A stretch of DNA of 64,000 bases. Origin: Rhodopseudomonas palustris. Its GTDB lineage: Bacteria > Pseudomonadota > Alphaproteobacteria > Rhizobiales > Xanthobacteraceae. Position 1 is the first letter of the stretch; every line of letters begins with the position of its first letter. A model generated the notes under the pieces. It saw nothing but the letters and a program-made list of their open reading frames with translations. It did not search any database and was not told where the DNA came from. The position numbers were made by a program, and so were the translations under genes. The stretch is from the NCBI RefSeq assembly GCF_013415845.1, contig NZ_CP058907.1, forward strand, positions 1,364,001 through 1,428,000, written 5' to 3'. Shown here in pieces: positions 45,637 to 55,419 of this stretch.

Positions 45637-46455
45637 ATGTTGAAGCTGCGCCTTGCTCTCGTCACCTGCGCCCTAGGCGGCGCGCTGCTGTCCACTGCGC
45701 CGGCTGAGGCCGCCCGCTGCGGCGGCGACTTCAACAGCTTCATCGCCAGCTTTTCCGCTGACGCAGCCCAGGCCGGAATTTCACAGGGCGTGATCTCGCA
45801 GGCGCTCGGCGGCGTCACCGAGGACCCAGGCGTGCTGGCGTTCGACCGCCGCCAGCGCGGCACCTTCAACAAGAGCTTTGAGCAATATGTTTCGACGCGG
45901 GTCGGCGCCGGCCGCATCAAGGCCGGCCGCGCGATGCTGATGCGTCACGCTTCGCTGCTGTCGCGGATCGAGCGCCAGTTCGGCGTGCCGCCGCAGATCG
46001 TGGTGGCGATCTGGGGCCTGGAGACCGATTACGGCAAGGGCGACATGGGCAAGCTGCCGGTGTTCCGCGTGCTGGCGACGCTGGCGCATGACTGCCGCCG
46101 GACCGAGCTGTTCCAGGGCGAGCTGCTGGCGGCTCTGCAGATCCTGCAGCGCGGCGACCTGACGCTGCGCGACATGGTCGGCGCCTATGCTGGCGAGATC
46201 GGCCAGACCCAGTTCCTGCCGTCGTCCTACATCAAGTACGGCGTCGACTACGACGGCAACGGCCACGTCGATCTGCGCCACAGCGTGCCGGACGTGCTGG
46301 CCTCGACCGCCAATCTGCTGAAGAGCGCCGGCTGGAAGGCCGGCGGCTCCTACGAGGAAGGCTCGACGAATTTCGAGGCGATGCGCGAGTGGAATCGCGC
46401 GCTGGTGTATCGCAAGACGATCGCTTACTTCGCCGACAAGCTGATCGAGCAGTAA
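45637..46455 (+). CDS. Lytic murein transglycosylase (MltB family)
   Basis: 272 residues with GGAGAC upstream. Signal peptide (1-25, cleavage after AEA). SLT/MltB core: FNKSFEQYVSTRVG, catalytic Glu in IWGLETDYGKG (about 130), GAYAGEIGQTQFLPSSYIKYGVDYDG. It cleaves peptidoglycan to 1,6-anhydromuropeptides in the periplasm. It has no peptidoglycan-binding tail, so it is the short soluble type. Confidence 0.94.
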   Translation: MLKLRLALVTCALGGALLSTAPAEAARCGGDFNSFIASFSADAAQAGISQGVISQALGGVTEDPGVLAFDRRQRGTFNKSFEQYVSTRVGAGRIKAGRAMLMRHASLLSRIERQFGVPPQIVVAIWGLETDYGKGDMGKLPVFRVLATLAHDCRRTELFQGELLAALQILQRGDLTLRDMVGAYAGEIGQTQFLPSSYIKYGVDYDGNGHVDLRHSVPDVLASTANLLKSAGWKAGGSYEEGSTNFEAMREWNRALVYRKTIAYFADKLIEQ

Positions 46456-46485
46456 GCGCGCGGCAAATCCGGGCGCACGGCACCG

Positions 46486-47199
46486 TCACATCGAGGTGGC
46501 GGTGCTGTTGGCCCGGACCAGCTTGTTGATCTGGTCGAGCGAGAAATTCTGGCCGCCGATCGACAGTTTTGGCGGCGTCTGGGTGAGATCGACGGAGTCG
46601 ATCGTGCCCTGGATCTGGGTGGAGACCGTGGCGGTCTTCCCCGACGCGTCGGTGGCGACGATCGACAGCTTGTAGTTGCCGTCCGGCCATTGGGTGCCGT
46701 CGTTGCCGCGGCCGTCCCATTTGAACGCCTGATCCTTGCCGGCATTGATGGTGAACTTGCCGGAATACACCGTCTGGCCGGTGTCGCTCTGAATCGAAAC
46801 CTGGGCGCTGACCGGCTTGTCGGTCGACAACGACCAGATCGCATTGCCTTTGGTCATCTGCACCTTGCTGCCGTCGACGATGGCGTTGGCGCCGACGAGG
46901 CTCATCGCTTGTGTCGCCTGTGCGGTGGTCTGCAGCTGCACCAGCGAGCTCAGCGAGTCGTTTGTCTTGAGCTGCTGCTCGATGCCGGCGAACTGCACCA
47001 ACTGCTGGGTGAACTGGTTGGTGTCCAGCGGGTCGGTCGGGTTCTGGTTCTTGAGCTGCGTCGTCAGCAGCGTCAGGAAGGTCTGGAAATTGTCCGCGAT
47101 GCCCGGGGTCGAGCTGGTCTTGGACTTGGCGCTGTCGGCGGAGTAGTTCGGATTTGGGGCCGAGTACGGCGTAGTCGCGGTTGTGGAATCGACGGACAT
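46486..47199 (-). CDS. flgD: Flagellar hook assembly protein FlgD
   Basis: 237 residues. N-terminal FlgD signature (about 35-90): FQTFLTLLTTQLKNQNPTDPLDTNQFTQQLVQFAGIEQQ. The C-terminal FlgD Ig-like/tudor part follows, with FKWDGRGNDGTQWPDGNYKLSI. FlgD caps the growing hook. It starts 12 bases after fliK on the same strand, so the two form an operon. Confidence 0.95.
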   Translation of the reverse strand: MSVDSTTATTPYSAPNPNYSADSAKSKTSSTPGIADNFQTFLTLLTTQLKNQNPTDPLDTNQFTQQLVQFAGIEQQLKTNDSLSSLVQLQTTAQATQAMSLVGANAIVDGSKVQMTKGNAIWSLSTDKPVSAQVSIQSDTGQTVYSGKFTINAGKDQAFKWDGRGNDGTQWPDGNYKLSIVATDASGKTATVSTQIQGTIDSVDLTQTPPKLSIGGQNFSLDQINKLVRANSTATSM

Positions 47200-47211
47200 G
47201 CGCGTTGCTCC

Positions 47212-48810
47212 TCAGATTCGAATATCGACGCCGCCGCTCGCACCGAGCATGCGGCCGTAGCCGCGGCTCGCGACCGGCGTGGGCGGCAGTTCGTCCTGCG
47301 AAACCACCAGCCGCTGCGACCTGCGGCCGCTCTCCTGCTGCTGGCCCTGCTGACCGGACGAGGACTGGTCACGCAGGCTGAACTGCAGGCCGCCGTCGCC
47401 GGTCTTCAAACCGGCGTCGTCGAGCGCGCGCTGCAACTGGGTCTGATCCTGACGCAGCATCTGCAGCGTCTCGGGCTTCTCCACCGTCAGATGCGACGTC
47501 ACCTGGCCGTGGCGATCGACGTCGATCCGCACGTCGATACGGCCGAGCTCGGCCGGATCGAGACGGATATCGAAGCGGGTCGCGCCGCCTTTGGCGCGGG
47601 TGGCGATCTCGACCGCGAGCCCTTCGACCGGCACCGGCGCGTTGGCGGCGTTGGTGGCGGTGAGCTGCGAGGCGGCAGCCGCGTTGACGCCGTTGGTCGC
47701 GGCCGGCTGCAGATGCTGAGGCACGGCGATCGGGGTCTGCGGCAGCATGGTGTTGGCATCGGCCTGCGCCTGGGCCTGCGGCAGCGCCGCGTCCGGCTTC
47801 AGGTGCGAGGAGCTGCCCTTCGGCGAGGCATCGTCGACGGCGCCAGCGAGCGCGTGGGCGAGCTTCGCGTCTCCGGCCGGCTGACCGTCGGGCGTGGTCT
47901 GGCCGGGCTGCGGCGGCACCGGCGTTCCGGTGGTGGCGTTGGCGGTCGCCGCCTGCGCAGCCGCGGCTTGCGCGGCCGTCGTTGTGGTCGTGGCCTCGCC
48001 CTTGGCTTCTGACTTGGCTGTCCCGTCGGTCTTGGTGCCGGTCTTGGCATCGGCCTTGGCGCCATTGGCCTGGGCCGCCAGCGCGGCGAGTTTCGGATCG
48101 GCCGCAACCCCGGTCTGGGCGGCCTCAGCGGTGCCGGTCTGATCGGTGGGGGCGGTCTGCGTCGTCGCCGTGCCGGCATCGGCCTTGGCCTTCAGCGCCG
48201 CGGCGGCGGCGATCGCCAGTGGCGTGCCGTTCGCGGTTCCGGCAGCGTCGCCCTCGGCGTTCGGGCCGGTCGCGGCGGTCGTGACCTGGGCTGCGATCAG
48301 CGCGGTCGCATTCGGCGTGATTGTCACCGGCGGGGTCGCGCCGGCGTCCTTGCTGTCCGCCTGGTCGGCGCTCTTGGCATCGGTATCCTTGGTGACGCCG
48401 GCAGACTTATCGTCCTTGGCAGACTTGGTGCCGTCGGCCTTGTCGCTCTTCGCCGTACTGGTCTTGTCGCCGCTGGTGGTGTCAGTGGTCTTGGTGTCCG
48501 GCTTGGTCGGGTCGGACGACGCGGCGTTGTCGGCGCGGCGGGAGTCGTCGCTGCTGTCGCGGGAGCGGCTGCGATCCGTCGCACCGCTGCGGTCGGTGCG
48601 GGAGCTGCGGCTGGTGTTTCGGTCGTCCGAGGCGCTGCTCGAGGCGCGCGTGTCCGGCCTCGGCGCCGAGCTGGCCTTGTCGTAGGCGGCGGTATTGCTG
48701 TCCACGAGTGCGGCGAAATTGTCCGTATGCGACGACCGCTCGTTGCGCGCCTGGGTGCGAGGCGCGGGGGCGGGCGTGCTGGCTGCGACGTCTGGCGATG
48801 CGTTGACCAC
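47212..48810 (-). CDS. fliK: Flagellar hook-length control protein FliK
   Basis: 532 residues from a GTG at 48810 with GAGAG upstream; an upstream frame without a start site extends to 48975. The N-terminal 380 residues are Ala/Thr/Asp/Lys-rich, low-complexity sequence as in FliK rulers. The C-terminal domain (about 410-500) carries the Flg_hook pattern: FDIRLDPAELGRIDVRIDVDRHG, LTVEKPETLQMLRQDQ, LQRALDDAGLK. FliK measures hook length and switches export specificity. Upstream of flgD. Confidence 0.9.
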   Translation of the reverse strand: MVNASPDVAASTPAPAPRTQARNERSSHTDNFAALVDSNTAAYDKASSAPRPDTRASSSASDDRNTSRSSRTDRSGATDRSRSRDSSDDSRRADNAASSDPTKPDTKTTDTTSGDKTSTAKSDKADGTKSAKDDKSAGVTKDTDAKSADQADSKDAGATPPVTITPNATALIAAQVTTAATGPNAEGDAAGTANGTPLAIAAAAALKAKADAGTATTQTAPTDQTGTAEAAQTGVAADPKLAALAAQANGAKADAKTGTKTDGTAKSEAKGEATTTTTAAQAAAAQAATANATTGTPVPPQPGQTTPDGQPAGDAKLAHALAGAVDDASPKGSSSHLKPDAALPQAQAQADANTMLPQTPIAVPQHLQPAATNGVNAAAASQLTATNAANAPVPVEGLAVEIATRAKGGATRFDIRLDPAELGRIDVRIDVDRHGQVTSHLTVEKPETLQMLRQDQTQLQRALDDAGLKTGDGGLQFSLRDQSSSGQQGQQQESGRRSQRLVVSQDELPPTPVASRGYGRMLGASGGVDIRI

Positions 48811-49110
48811 GGGCAATCTCTCACTCTTCAGTCCAAAGCACCTTGAGCAAGGACCGGGCCAAACAAAACAATAAGCGAATCCAGATGCTTGGCATGGGCG
48901 AGGGCAGGGCGGAACCGGCGTTTGCCACGCTATTTCTGCCGCTGCGGCAGAATTTGCCGCGGCCGCGGCCCGCAAAACCGGGCCGCTGCGATTGCGCCTC
49001 CGGGAGGCGGCCTATATTAAAAGCATGCATCACCCAAGTTTGCGGAATTGGCCCTGCCGCTTCCGGACATTGCGGAAGGATGACCGCGCGGCGGACGCCG
49101 GTCGCAGCTT
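48811..49110. other. Divergent promoter region of fliK and mnmA
   Basis: 300 bases between divergent genes with no credible frame. It contains small GC-rich hairpins (CTGCCGCTGCGGCAG; GCCTCCGGGAGGC). No sigma-54 type -24/-12 element was confirmed before fliK. Confidence 0.45.
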
Positions 49111-50316
49111 ATGACTGAACCAATGCTCAACAGTCTGGATCTCGAAGGCCGGCCGCAGGACACCCGCGTCGTGGTCGCGATGTCCGGCGGCGTGGATTCC
49201 TCGGCGACTGCCGCGCTGCTCAAGGCGCAGGGCTACGACGTCGTCGGCATCACGCTGCAGCTCTACGATCATGGCGAGGCGATCCATCGCAAGGGCGCCT
49301 GCTGCGCTGGGCAGGACATTCACGACGCCCGCGCGGTCGCCGAGCGGATCGGCATTCCGCATTACGTGCTCGACTATGAAAGCCGGTTTCGCGAGTCGGT
49401 GATCGACAGCTTTGCCGACAGCTACGCCTCCGGCGAGACGCCGGTGCCGTGCATCGAATGCAACCGCTCGGTCAAATTCCGCGACCTGCTCGCCACCGCG
49501 CGCGAGCTCGGCGCCTCGGCGCTGGCGACCGGTCACTACGTGTCGTCGCGTCGCCTCGATGACGGATCGCGGGCACTGGTCTGCGCCGCCGATCGCGACC
49601 GCGACCAAAGCTACTTCCTGTTCGCGACCACCCGCGAACAGCTTCAATTCCTGCGCTTCCCGCTCGGCGATATGACCAAGCCGCAGACCCGCGAGCTGGC
49701 GCGGCAGTTCGGCCTGTCGGTTGCCGACAAGCACGACAGCCAGGACATCTGCTTCGTGCCGACCGGCCGCTACACCGATGTGGTGGAGCGGCTGAAGCCG
49801 AACGCGATGGAGCCGGGCGACATCGTCGATGTCGACGGCCGCGTGCTCGGCCAGCATCCCGGTATCGTGCATTTCACCGTCGGCCAGCGCCGCGGACTCG
49901 GCATCGCGTCGCGCTCGCCGTTGTACGTGCTGCGGCTCGATGCGGCGCAGCGACAGGTCGTGGTCGGCCCGCGCGAAGCGCTGCTGATGGACCGCATCGT
50001 GCTGCGCGACATCAACTGGATCGGCGACGGGTCACTCGACGACGTGATCGGCGACGGCCTGGAGCTCTTCGTCCGGGTGCGCTCGACGCGGGCCCCGCAG
50101 CCGGCCTGGCTGCGCGCGGCGAACGGAGGCTACGAGGTCGAACTCGTGGTCGGCGAGGAGGGCGTGTCGCCGGGGCAGGCCTGCGTGTTCTATGACGCGG
50201 CCGAGGGCCAGGCGCGCGTGCTCGGCGGCGGCTTCATCAAGAGCGCTGCGCCGCGCCGGTTCGAAGGTGGGCGCGAGCAAATCGAGGCGCCGGCGCTGGC
50301 CGCCGCGCGCGGCTAA
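49111..50316 (+). CDS. mnmA: tRNA-specific 2-thiouridylase MnmA
   Basis: 401 residues. The PP-loop [21 protein letters not shown] (about 19-39), the two catalytic Cys in [12 protein letters not shown] (about 111) and [10 protein letters not shown] (about 212), and the C-terminal beta-barrel are all present. It thiolates U34 of tRNA for Glu, Gln and Lys. It is followed 20 bases later by a methyltransferase gene, likely co-transcribed. Confidence 0.96.
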   Translation: MTEPMLNSLDLEGRPQDTRVVVAMSGGVDSSATAALLKAQGYDVVGITLQLYDHGEAIHRKGACCAGQDIHDARAVAERIGIPHYVLDYESRFRESVIDSFADSYASGETPVPCIECNRSVKFRDLLATARELGASALATGHYVSSRRLDDGSRALVCAADRDRDQSYFLFATTREQLQFLRFPLGDMTKPQTRELARQFGLSVADKHDSQDICFVPTGRYTDVVERLKPNAMEPGDIVDVDGRVLGQHPGIVHFTVGQRRGLGIASRSPLYVLRLDAAQRQVVVGPREALLMDRIVLRDINWIGDGSLDDVIGDGLELFVRVRSTRAPQPAWLRAANGGYEVELVVGEEGVSPGQACVFYDAAEGQARVLGGGFIKSAAPRRFEGGREQIEAPALAAARG

Positions 50317-50335
50317 AGGATTTTCGGGGCAGAGT

Positions 50336-50974
50336 ATGGCGAACGACATCGATCGCGCGGGCGTGGCGAAAGCCTACGCGCGCTGGGCGCCGATTTACGA
50401 TCTGGTTTTCGGCAAAGTGTTCGACAGCGGCCGGCAATCGACCATCGCGGTGGCCGATGCGATCGGCGGACGGGTGCTCGACGTCGGCGTCGGCACCGGG
50501 TTGTCGCTGTCGGATTATTCGAAGACCACGCGGCTGTGCGGTGTCGATATTTCCGAGCCGATGCTGCGCAAGGCGCATGAGCGCGTCCGCACGTTGAACC
50601 TTAGCAATGTCGACGTGCTCGCCGTGATGGACGCCAAGAACCTGGCGTTTCCGGCCAATTACTTCGACGCCGTCGTGGCGCAATACGTCATCACCGCGGT
50701 GCCGGACCCGGAAGCCACGCTGGACGATTTCATCCGCGTGCTGAAGCCGGGCGGCGAGCTGATCCTGGTCAACCACATCGGCGCCGAGAGCGGCCCGCGC
50801 AAGCTGTTCGAACTGGCGTTCTCGCCGATCGCGCGCCGGCTCGGTTGGCGGCCGGAGTTTCCGTGGCAGAGGCTGGTGAACTGGGCGGCGCGTCATGGCG
50901 GGGTGGAACTTGCCGAGCGTCGGCCGATGCCGCCGATGGGCCACTTCTCCCTGATCCGCTATCGCAAACTGTGA
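50336..50974 (+). CDS. pmtA: SAM methyltransferase, probable phosphatidylethanolamine N-methyltransferase
   Basis: 212 residues from ATG 50336. The start VAKAYARWAPIYDLVFGKVFDSGR is the pattern of the Rhodobacter-type PmtA group; motif I VLDVGVGTGLSLSDY, CGVDISEPML, and the C-terminal PMPPMGHFSLI follow. Those enzymes methylate phosphatidylethanolamine towards phosphatidylcholine in the membrane. UbiE-like alternatives cannot be ruled out without a search. It lies 20 bases after mnmA. Confidence 0.75.
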   Translation: MANDIDRAGVAKAYARWAPIYDLVFGKVFDSGRQSTIAVADAIGGRVLDVGVGTGLSLSDYSKTTRLCGVDISEPMLRKAHERVRTLNLSNVDVLAVMDAKNLAFPANYFDAVVAQYVITAVPDPEATLDDFIRVLKPGGELILVNHIGAESGPRKLFELAFSPIARRLGWRPEFPWQRLVNWAARHGGVELAERRPMPPMGHFSLIRYRKL

Positions 50975-51019
50975 CCTCGTGCCGCCGGAACGTGGCGAGC
51001 CTCGCCACGTTGTCCGGGC

Positions 51020-51358
51020 ATGATGTCGAAACTGACCATCGCGTTCGGTTGTTTGGCCCTGGCAGCCGCGCCCGCTGCGGCCCAGGCGCCGCCCAAGCCG
51101 CCAACCACTACGGCACCGTCGGCGACCGAATGCTCGCCGCATGCGACCGTCAATCCTCCCGGCGCCACGGCTCCTGACGCCACCACCGGGCAAACCCAGC
51201 AGCCGCTCGGTGACAAGCTCGCCAAGTCTGACGGTGTGCTGTGCCCGCCTGCAGGCGTGGACCCGGAAATTCGGGCGCCGACTCCAGACGTCGGCAAAAC
51301 CCCGGTGATTCCGCCGCCGGGCAGCCCAGGAGGCGATCCGACCGTCCGTCCCAAATAG
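51020..51358 (+). CDS. Small secreted Pro-rich protein, unknown function
   Basis: 112 residues (or 111 from the next ATG). Signal peptide about 1-22 (LTIAFGCLALAAAPAAAQA). The mature part is Pro/Thr-rich with two Cys (ECSPH and VLCPP) that may form a disulfide, and ends PGGDPTVRPK. Similar short periplasmic proteins are common in Bradyrhizobium relatives. No function known. Confidence 0.65.
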   Translation: MMSKLTIAFGCLALAAAPAAAQAPPKPPTTTAPSATECSPHATVNPPGATAPDATTGQTQQPLGDKLAKSDGVLCPPAGVDPEIRAPTPDVGKTPVIPPPGSPGGDPTVRPK

Positions 51359-51475
51359 CCCATAATGCCGAGTTTTCCCGCCCTGTCCGGCATTGCTTGA
51401 CAGGGCAACCCGCGCCTCCTTATATGCCGCGCGTTCGCATCGCCTTTGTTCGCAAGGCCGACGGCGAACCACCGT

Positions 51476-51552
51476 GGCGGGGTAGCTCAGCTGGTTAGAG
51501 CACGGGAATCATAATCCTGGGGTCGGGGGTTCAAGTCCCTCTCCCGCTACCA
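51476..51552 (+). tRNA. tRNA-Met (CAT anticodon)
   Basis: 77 bases including the encoded CCA. Acceptor stem GGCGGGG / TCCCGCT, D-arm AGCTCAGCTGGTTAGAGC, anticodon stem CGGGA / TCCTG with loop ATCATAA (anticodon CAT), T-arm with GTTCAAG. Read as elongator methionine; a tRNA-Ile with lysidine-modified CAT is the alternative and needs a scan for identity elements. Confidence 0.95.
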
Positions 51553-52741
51553 TAGTTTTTCAAGCGCTTAGCTGTCGTAGAGCCGCTCCAGCACGCGCCT
51601 TCTAAATCCCCGGACAACGTCGCGAATAGCCCTTTCGGGCGTCACCCATCGCGCTCGAGCTTGCACTGGTCCACGGACTGTCTGAACGGACGGCCTGGCG
51701 GATTCGGATGGTGTTTGCGGACCTTTCTCCACACATCACTTCGCGGGAGCATCATCCGACTGCAGTTGTCGGTGGCTTGCAGCAGGACGTGTGGTGCCTT
51801 CTGGATTGCGTCGTGCTGCTGCTCGTCCGGTGGCAGCGACTGTACGTAGTCGTCGGCGTCGCGCAGCGTACGCAAGGGCCGGCTACCCTCAGGCAGCGGC
51901 AACGACTGGCAGAGCGGCGTGTCCTGTCTCGGCGGTCATCCGGTACGGGGCCGTCCACGTCCGTATGGGGACCTCGCGCTCCTCCGTCAACGTGACGACA
52001 CGTGTCGCCCAGGTCGTTGACCGTCTCAGTAGCATGTATGCGAACAGCGGACACTCTCCGAGGACGACCAGCAATGCGGTCGATCATGAGCGCCGTGGCA
52101 GTGTAGTTAGTGGCCGACCCCGCGAATCCGCGTAGCAGGCCCCTAGTGAGCACGTCGGTTGTTCAACCGGTCGTGACATTAATTTCTTGGTGCCTTCAGT
52201 CTTTTCCGAAGCCCTGTTTCGGGTTGGAGCGGAGAACGCGATTTTGTGGGTGATCTTGATCACGTCCAGACCGGAGAGTGCCAAAGTAGGCGCTCAGTGT
52301 CCAATGCGGCTCCGGGCGGAAATTTGTTTGTGCTGCGAACGTCAGCGTCATCGTCCCATGCCGGCGGCTTTGATTGCCACACGATCAATTCGACCGGGCG
52401 ACATCTGGAAAAAGGGGGGCATAAGCGGACTGCCAACTCAAAGATGGCGCGCCTCTCTCGGCAGATTGCAACCGAGATGCGGTGGATGCAGCCGGAAATC
52501 TAGCGGTGGGATGCCGCGGCCGCCGAATGGGTCACCAAACGGGAGAAGCTGCATAATGATTAGTCCGCGAGGCCGGTCTGGATGCGAAAGATATTCCATT
52601 TCCGCGGCTGTTAGCAGCGCAATCTCACTTTACTGAGGCCTGCGCGGTTTTGTTGCTTTACCGGAGACGTTCCCGCGATTTAATGGCGTGAACTCGTTGC
52701 CGCGCCACGTTCAACGGCGATTACTCTGAGGGGAAGCGGTC
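51553..52741. other. Degenerate region between tRNA-Met and the ABC importer
   Basis: About 1.2 kb. Most frames are short and GC-driven; only a - strand frame at 51642-51902 resembles a known protein pattern. The sequence from 52140 to 52640 is lower in GC and reads as fragments, such as an in-frame MARLSRQIATEMRWMQPEI ending at 52503. No transposase, integrase or repeated tRNA end was found. The last 60 bases before 52742 contain a purine-rich ribosome site (GAGGGGAAG). Confidence 0.5.
51642..51902 (-). CDS. Short hypothetical protein, possibly remnant
   Basis: 86 residues from a TTG. MPLPEGSRPLRTLRDADDY, then KAPHVLLQA and the basic tail ending KLERDG recall a family of short proteins common in Bradyrhizobium relatives (start MPLP.GRP.RTL.DA..Y). 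No ribosome site is visible and the middle is diverged, so it may be a decaying copy. Confidence 0.4.
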   Translation of the reverse strand: MPLPEGSRPLRTLRDADDYVQSLPPDEQQHDAIQKAPHVLLQATDNCSRMMLPRSDVWRKVRKHHPNPPGRPFRQSVDQCKLERDG

Positions 52742-53806
52742 ATGTTTTGCGCGTTGCGGCTGTCCGCGGTTGTGCTGTTTGTCGGCGCTCTGTTGTCTTC
52801 GGCGTTTGCGGCGGAGCCGGTGACGATCCGCATCGGCACGCCTGATCAGAGCGCCGGGCCGACGCCGTCCGGCGGCATGGGGATCGTCACCTACATCGCC
52901 GGCAAGCAGTTACTTGAGCAGGAGTTCGCCAAAGACGGCATCAAAGTCGAATGGACGTTCTTCAAGGGTGCCGGTCCCGCGGTCAACGAAGCACTGGCGA
53001 ATAAGCAGCTCGATGTCGTCTATCTTGGCGACCTCGCCGCGATTATCGGCCGCGCCAACGGTCTGGCGACGCGCTTCCTGGTGCCGGTGCGCGGCAACAA
53101 TGCTTACCTCGCGGTACCACTCGACTCCGACGTCAAGAAGGTCGAGGACCTGAAGGGTAAGCGTGTCACCGTGTTTAAGGGGACCGCCTATCAGCTCGTG
53201 CTCGATCGGGCGCCGGCCAAAGCGGGGCTGAGCGAGCGTGATCTGCAGGTCGTCAACCTGGATTGGAGCGCGGCGTCTGCTGCGCTAGCCGCCAAGCAGC
53301 TCGACGGCAACTGGGCCGGCTTGCAGGCGGTGACGCTGCAGGAGAAGGGGCTGGCGCGGATCGCGCTGAGCGCTCGCGATCTAGGCCGCGAGTTCACGGT
53401 TCAGAGCGGATTCCTTGCCCGGGAGGAATTCATCGCGGCACATCCCGATCTCGTCCAACGGCTCGTCACTGTGGTGGTCAAGGCACAGCGCGATCTGTCG
53501 CAGTCGGACCACCTCGAGGATTTCATCATCTTTGCGTCGCAGCGCTCCGGCATTCCGGCCTCGCTCGGCCGCACCGAATACGGCGGAGAGGATCTGAAGT
53601 TTCGGTTCTCGCCGTTGATCGACGAGTTCGTCATCGACGGGCTTCGCGTTGGCGTCGCGCAGGCGAAGGAACTGAGCCTGGTCCGAAAGACCTTCGACGT
53701 CGGCCCGTGGTTTGAGCCGAGGTTCGTCGACAAGGCGGTCGAAGACCTTGGGCTGAAGAGCTACTGGCCGCGTTACGACAAATCCGGGCAGCCGCTGGGG
53801 CAATGA
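52742..53806 (+). CDS. ABC transporter substrate-binding protein, sulfonate/nitrate type
   Basis: 354 residues with GAGGGGAAG upstream. Signal peptide about 1-23 (cleavage near AFA-AEP). NMT1/SsuA-like fold: TIRIGTPDQSAGPTPSGGMGIVTY, WTFFKGAGPAVNEALANKQLDVVYLGDLAA, VPVRGNNAYLAVPLDSDVKKVEDLKGKRVTVFKGTAY. It binds the solute in the periplasm. It overlaps the permease gene by 4 bases. A sulfatase gene follows the ATPase, pointing to organosulfur compounds, but nitrate-, taurine- and riboflavin-precursor-type members share the fold. Confidence 0.88.
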   Translation: MFCALRLSAVVLFVGALLSSAFAAEPVTIRIGTPDQSAGPTPSGGMGIVTYIAGKQLLEQEFAKDGIKVEWTFFKGAGPAVNEALANKQLDVVYLGDLAAIIGRANGLATRFLVPVRGNNAYLAVPLDSDVKKVEDLKGKRVTVFKGTAYQLVLDRAPAKAGLSERDLQVVNLDWSAASAALAAKQLDGNWAGLQAVTLQEKGLARIALSARDLGREFTVQSGFLAREEFIAAHPDLVQRLVTVVVKAQRDLSQSDHLEDFIIFASQRSGIPASLGRTEYGGEDLKFRFSPLIDEFVIDGLRVGVAQAKELSLVRKTFDVGPWFEPRFVDKAVEDLGLKSYWPRYDKSGQPLGQ

Positions 53807-55419
53807 GTAGCGACGTCGTAGCCAGCGGAGACTACCCACCGCGCGGAGCGGCCGTTGCAGGATTCCGCACGCTGCCACGGTTCGGTGTGCCGGCCTGGCT
53901 GCGGTCCTCGGCGCTGCTGGGGTTGGTGGTGCCGGTCGCCTTGTTGGCGCTGTGGAGCGTCGCAGCGGAGCGGCACTGGATGTCGTCGCAGGTGCTGCCG
54001 ACTCCGGCTTTGGTGTGGCAGACAGCGAGTGAATTGCTTGCGGACAATCTGCTGTCGAACCTCGTGATCAGTTTGCAGCGTCTGCTGTTCGGCTTCACGC
54101 TCGCGGCTTTGGCCGGCGGCTTTCTTGGCGGCGCGATGGGGCTCAGTCGGCGTGTCGAGGCGGCGGTCTATCCGACCTTCATCGCGTTGGTGCAGGTGCC
54201 GACGCTTGCCTGGATTCCCTTCCTGATGATGGTGCTCGGCCTCGGCGAGGCGCTGAAGGTCGTCGTCATCATCAAGGCGGTGGTCACCCCGGTGGTGATC
54301 TACACCCATGTCGGCGTCCGCGATGTCGATCCGAAGCTGCTCGAGGCCACACGCATTCTACGCCTCGGTTTCTTTCGACGTCTGGGCAGCGTGATCCTGC
54401 CGGCAGCGCTGCCGGCGTTTCTCACCGGGCTGAGGCTCGGACTGGCGCAGGGCTGGACCTCACTGGTCGCCGTTGAGCTGCTGGCGTCCTCGGAAGGCAT
54501 CGGCTTCCTGATGGTGTGGGGCCGGCAGCTGTTCCAACTCGACGTGGTGTTCGTCTGCATCCTGGTGATCGGCATCGTCGGTCTGGTGATGGACCGCGGG
54601 CTCAATGTCGTCGATCGCGCCGCAGTGCGCTGGCCGCGTCCGGCCCTGGCGGAACACCGCACCGCGCGCGGCGGATATCGTCTGCTGTCATGGCTCTTCC
54701 CGGCGGGACTGCTGGCTGCATGGGCCGCCGCGAGCGCTTCGGGTGCTATCAGTCCGACAATGTTGCCATCGCCGGCGGCGGTGCTGTCGGTGCTCGGCCA
54801 CGGTCTCGCCGATGGATCGTTCGAAAGCGCGATGGGCCTCAGCCTGCAACGCGCGTTCATCGGCCTCGCGCTCGGCGCCAGCAGTGGCTTTGTAGTCGGT
54901 CTGGCGATGGGTCTGAACCGCCCACTCGACCGTTTGTTCAATGGCACGCTCGCGGCGCTGCGGCTGGTCGCGATTTTCGCGTGGATTCCGTTGCTGACCG
55001 CCTGGGTCGGGCTGGGCGAAGCGTCGAAGATCACTTTCGTGGCGATCGCCAGCTTCTTTCCGATGCAACTGGCGGCCTATCGCGGCGTCGCGACGCTGTC
55101 CCCGCATCTGATCGAAGCGTCGTGGACGCTGCGGCTCGGCGGAATCGACCGGCTGCGCTGCCTGGTGCTGCCCGGCATCGCTCCTTCTGTGTTTGCCGGA
55201 CTGCGGCTGGCGCTGCTGCAATGCTGGATCGGCACGATGGGCGCCGAGTACTTCATGCCCTCTGGGGGAGGCATCGGCAGCCTGATGATCGGCGCCCAGC
55301 AGATGTTCCGGACCGACGTGGTGCTTGCTGCGATGGTGATGATCGGCGTGGTCGCCGCGCTGCTCAACGCGATCGGCAGCAGGATCGAAGCTCGCGCAAC
55401 CCGTTGGAGATCAGCATGA
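53803..55419 (+). CDS. ABC transporter permease, two permease domains fused in one chain
   Basis: 538 residues. Two complete SsuC/TauC-like permease units: about 35-265, with the coupling motif [38 protein letters not shown], and about 290-530, with [38 protein letters not shown]. Usual transporters of this type use two copies of one 260-residue permease. The fusion gives a heterodimeric-like channel in one chain. Overlaps both neighbours by 4 bases, so the three genes are one operon. Confidence 0.92.
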   Translation: MSSDVVASGDYPPRGAAVAGFRTLPRFGVPAWLRSSALLGLVVPVALLALWSVAAERHWMSSQVLPTPALVWQTASELLADNLLSNLVISLQRLLFGFTLAALAGGFLGGAMGLSRRVEAAVYPTFIALVQVPTLAWIPFLMMVLGLGEALKVVVIIKAVVTPVVIYTHVGVRDVDPKLLEATRILRLGFFRRLGSVILPAALPAFLTGLRLGLAQGWTSLVAVELLASSEGIGFLMVWGRQLFQLDVVFVCILVIGIVGLVMDRGLNVVDRAAVRWPRPALAEHRTARGGYRLLSWLFPAGLLAAWAAASASGAISPTMLPSPAAVLSVLGHGLADGSFESAMGLSLQRAFIGLALGASSGFVVGLAMGLNRPLDRLFNGTLAALRLVAIFAWIPLLTAWVGLGEASKITFVAIASFFPMQLAAYRGVATLSPHLIEASWTLRLGGIDRLRCLVLPGIAPSVFAGLRLALLQCWIGTMGAEYFMPSGGGIGSLMIGAQQMFRTDVVLAAMVMIGVVAALLNAIGSRIEARATRWRSA

